From Stictocephala bisonia (Eukaryota > Arthropoda > Insecta > Hemiptera > Membracidae), in the NCBI GenBank assembly GCA_035578905.1, contig JAQJVL010000146.1, forward strand, positions 1,374,938-1,438,937: a stretch of 64,000 bases of DNA, given 5' to 3'. The translations under genes and the position numbers were made by a program. Each line of letters opens with the position of its first letter. Position 1 is the stretch's first letter. Shown one piece after another: positions 1 through 64,000 of this stretch. The notes beneath the pieces are model-generated. The model searched no databases. It saw nothing but the letters and a program-made list of their open reading frames with translations, and had not been told where the DNA came from.

Positions 1-326
1 TTGAAGGTCATCAGGTAATGATGAAGGTAAAATATAAAACCAGTTAAAAGGGGAGAATTAGTGAGATCGTAACTTTTCAGGTTAAAATTTATTACATATA
101 ATGTTTAGAAAGTTTCTTTTACACCTGATTTGTTTAAATTTTTTTCCTATTCTTTAAACAAGGACATTCTCTACTTTTTTCCTCTTTAAAGTTGGCATTC
201 ATTAGAGAAAAACTTACTAGTGGGAGTCGTCCTGGCCTTGCACCTGCTTACACAATATACTCTATTGATTCCTCTAGTGCAATATTTGAGTTATTTTGAT
301 CTTTTTTGCCAAAACTTATTTGTTAT

Positions 327-966
327 ACATAGAACTCCAACTATCCGAATCAATTGGGACCAGACCCTATTTGGATAATCAGATTTTTGTCTAAAAACAG
401 TCCATTTTATTTAACTATTGCATGTAAGTAAATGCATGAATGTTGAAATGTGATATAAAACAATATTTTAAAAGATAAAGGGCATTTATAATATAATTAA
501 TTACAGTTTAATTACGTACTACAGTGTACTATTATGTGTATTTACATAACATCCTGTAAACAAATGTAATTGCGCGCCAAACATCTTAGTTAAATATGCT
601 CTATATGTTTGACTGACTACTCAGTTTTTGGGCAGCCGATCGTGCAGCCGTTTGACAAAGGGAGGACAATAGCGTAAGTACATTATCCCTATCGCACTAT
701 GTTTCCTTGCAGAATTTAGATTTGTTTTTCTAAGACAGTCTTACAGTGTACAGTATTTCTGATGCATTTATTGTAATAAATATGTGTATGATTTATCTTT
801 CTAAGGTATAAAAACTCTACTCTTTGTTTTTGTATGATTTTAGTTTTTTTTCAGAACAAAATTTAAAAAAAGTGAAGATTGTAAGATTTCTTTTATAGCA
901 TTCTGAAAGCAATTCAAATAATTGGCGATTTAGATAGTTGGAGTTCGGATAATTGGAGTTTCACTG
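327..966. mobile_element. pogo/Tigger-like MITE in the 5' intron
   Basis: The two ends are imperfect inverted repeats: CATAGAACTCCAACTATCCG at the left and, read inwards from the right, CAGTGAAACTCCAATTATCC. Both are flanked by TA (325-326 and 967-968). The 'AACTCC-AA-TATCCGAA' pattern resembles the CAGT...CC...ATCCGAA termini of pogo/Tigger-type Tc1/mariner elements. There is no transposase ORF, so it is non-autonomous. The family assignment is by motif only. Confidence 0.5.
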
Positions 967-1834
967 TACTTAAGACATTATTTTGTGAGTCCTTTCAACA
1001 GCGATAATAAATAAGAGAGTTATATTCTCATACAATAATTGGAGGATCAGACGTTTAGTTGAAGACAATAAATATGTAAGCAACTTGTTTCTACTAATCA
1101 AGCATTTCTACTAGATTCAACTGTTTAGGAGAAATAAGTAAGTTTTATTTGTTACTTTTATTTGAGTCTGCCAATTATTACTGAACAAGCAATTATTAAA
1201 AACTTGAAAAGGGTTCATACAGGTCAAATTGATTTAAATTTATTTGACAAATTAAAGTAGATTCAAGTAACTCAACCAATTAAAATGCCTCTAGTGAACG
1301 GCCTCTATTTCAAGAACAAATTTATAGATACATAATAAGTTTAAATACCACAAAAGATTTCATTATTCCTCGATCATCTAATGGTTGTATCAAGGGTATC
1401 ACTCAAGAAAACTGAAAAAATTAGTTTAAGCCCATTCTCATTGAGATGATTTTGGATATTACCTAGAAGGATAACTTAGACAAATAAGTTATTTTAACTG
1501 AATGAATTCTTACAAAACCAGGTTTTAAACAATTTTGAATACAGGATCCAGTTCTTTTTTAATCAACCAGTTTTATAATTTTTTAAGACAGTTGGAAAGT
1601 TACGACTTTAGAAACAAATACTGTTAACAAACTATAAAACTATCGGATATGCAAACCTCACATTCCCAAGCAGAAACTCTGTCCAGCATGCATTGTTATC
1701 ATCGTCCTATTAACAAATTATTATTATAGAGTCAAAACAATCAATGCAATAATTAGCTCAGTTATTTAAAATATTTCATATAATTTTTTACAATAATTCA
1801 AAATAAGTTTTTGACTGTTTACTTTCATTTTAAG
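967..1834 (+). other. Intron sequence upstream of the first visible exon
   Basis: AT-rich intron ending in a pyrimidine-containing acceptor (TTTTAAG before 1835). No Gly-X-Y coding, tRNA-like or inverted-repeat structure was recognised. The preceding collagen exon must lie left of base 1, because none is seen between 1 and 1834. Confidence 0.6.
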
Positions 1835-63906
<62,072 letters not shown>

Positions 63907-64000
63907 GTAAAAGAAATTCCAATATATAAAAAACTCAATGGAACAATTTGCAAATTAACTTAATACTGTGTGTTTTTATCATAATATTTATAAAGGCAAT

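Overview
The window is eukaryotic, AT-rich, intron-dominated DNA from an animal, most likely an arthropod and plausibly an insect with a large, repeat-rich genome. The evidence is a split type IV collagen gene, long introns of 1.3 to 11.8 kb, several families of non-LTR retrotransposons with tRNA-derived SINEs, TTAA- and TA-flanked inverted-repeat elements, and no prokaryotic signals. The species cannot be named from the sequence alone.

One host gene spans nearly the whole window on the + strand: an internal part of a type IV collagen alpha chain. Seventeen exons (1835 to 63906) can be placed by AG/GT boundaries, phase agreement and uninterrupted Gly-X-Y register. Together they encode about 962 residues of interrupted triple helix, roughly two thirds of a usual type IV helix. 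The signal peptide and 7S end lie upstream of the window, and the C-terminal NC1 domain lies downstream. Every junction falls either just before a glycine codon (phase 0) or after its first base (phase 1). The chain carries many short helix interruptions, one CxxC pair (exon 6), acidic tyrosine-containing interruptions (exons 3, 8, 9) and ten RGD triplets.

Everything else lies in the introns and is almost all mobile or repetitive DNA. Bases 1-2 kb hold a pogo-like MITE. Bases 3-12 kb hold TTAA-flanked piggyBac-type elements, a 36-bp minisatellite, a SINE, and a 2.8-kb composite element containing about 350-bp tandem units and RT debris. Bases 12-23 kb hold a SINE, foldback MITEs and small repeats. 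Bases 24-26 kb hold a dead LINE. Bases 26.9-28.3 kb hold an inverted-repeat (foldback) structure enclosing the same minisatellite and a long CT tract. Bases 29.2-31.1 kb hold a second inverted-repeat pair enclosing another array and a TTAA MITE. Bases 34-37 kb hold LINE remnants and a Ser/Leu-tRNA-type SINE. Bases 40-42 kb hold a LINE with a second LINE fragment nested inside it.

Intron 14 (42871-54654) holds a LINE with an SGNH-esterase-like ORF1 that landed in the B box of a SINE, a downstream duplicate of that SINE without the LINE, and a 5'-truncated LINE with an open 900-codon ORF. Intron 15 (54746-62124) holds an apparently full-length LINE (55260-60187) with both ORFs intact and a candidate 6-bp target-site duplication, then a mariner-like foldback MITE. 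The most informative biology here is the nesting order of these elements, the association of one minisatellite family with inverted-repeat elements, and the collagen chain's unusual interruptions.
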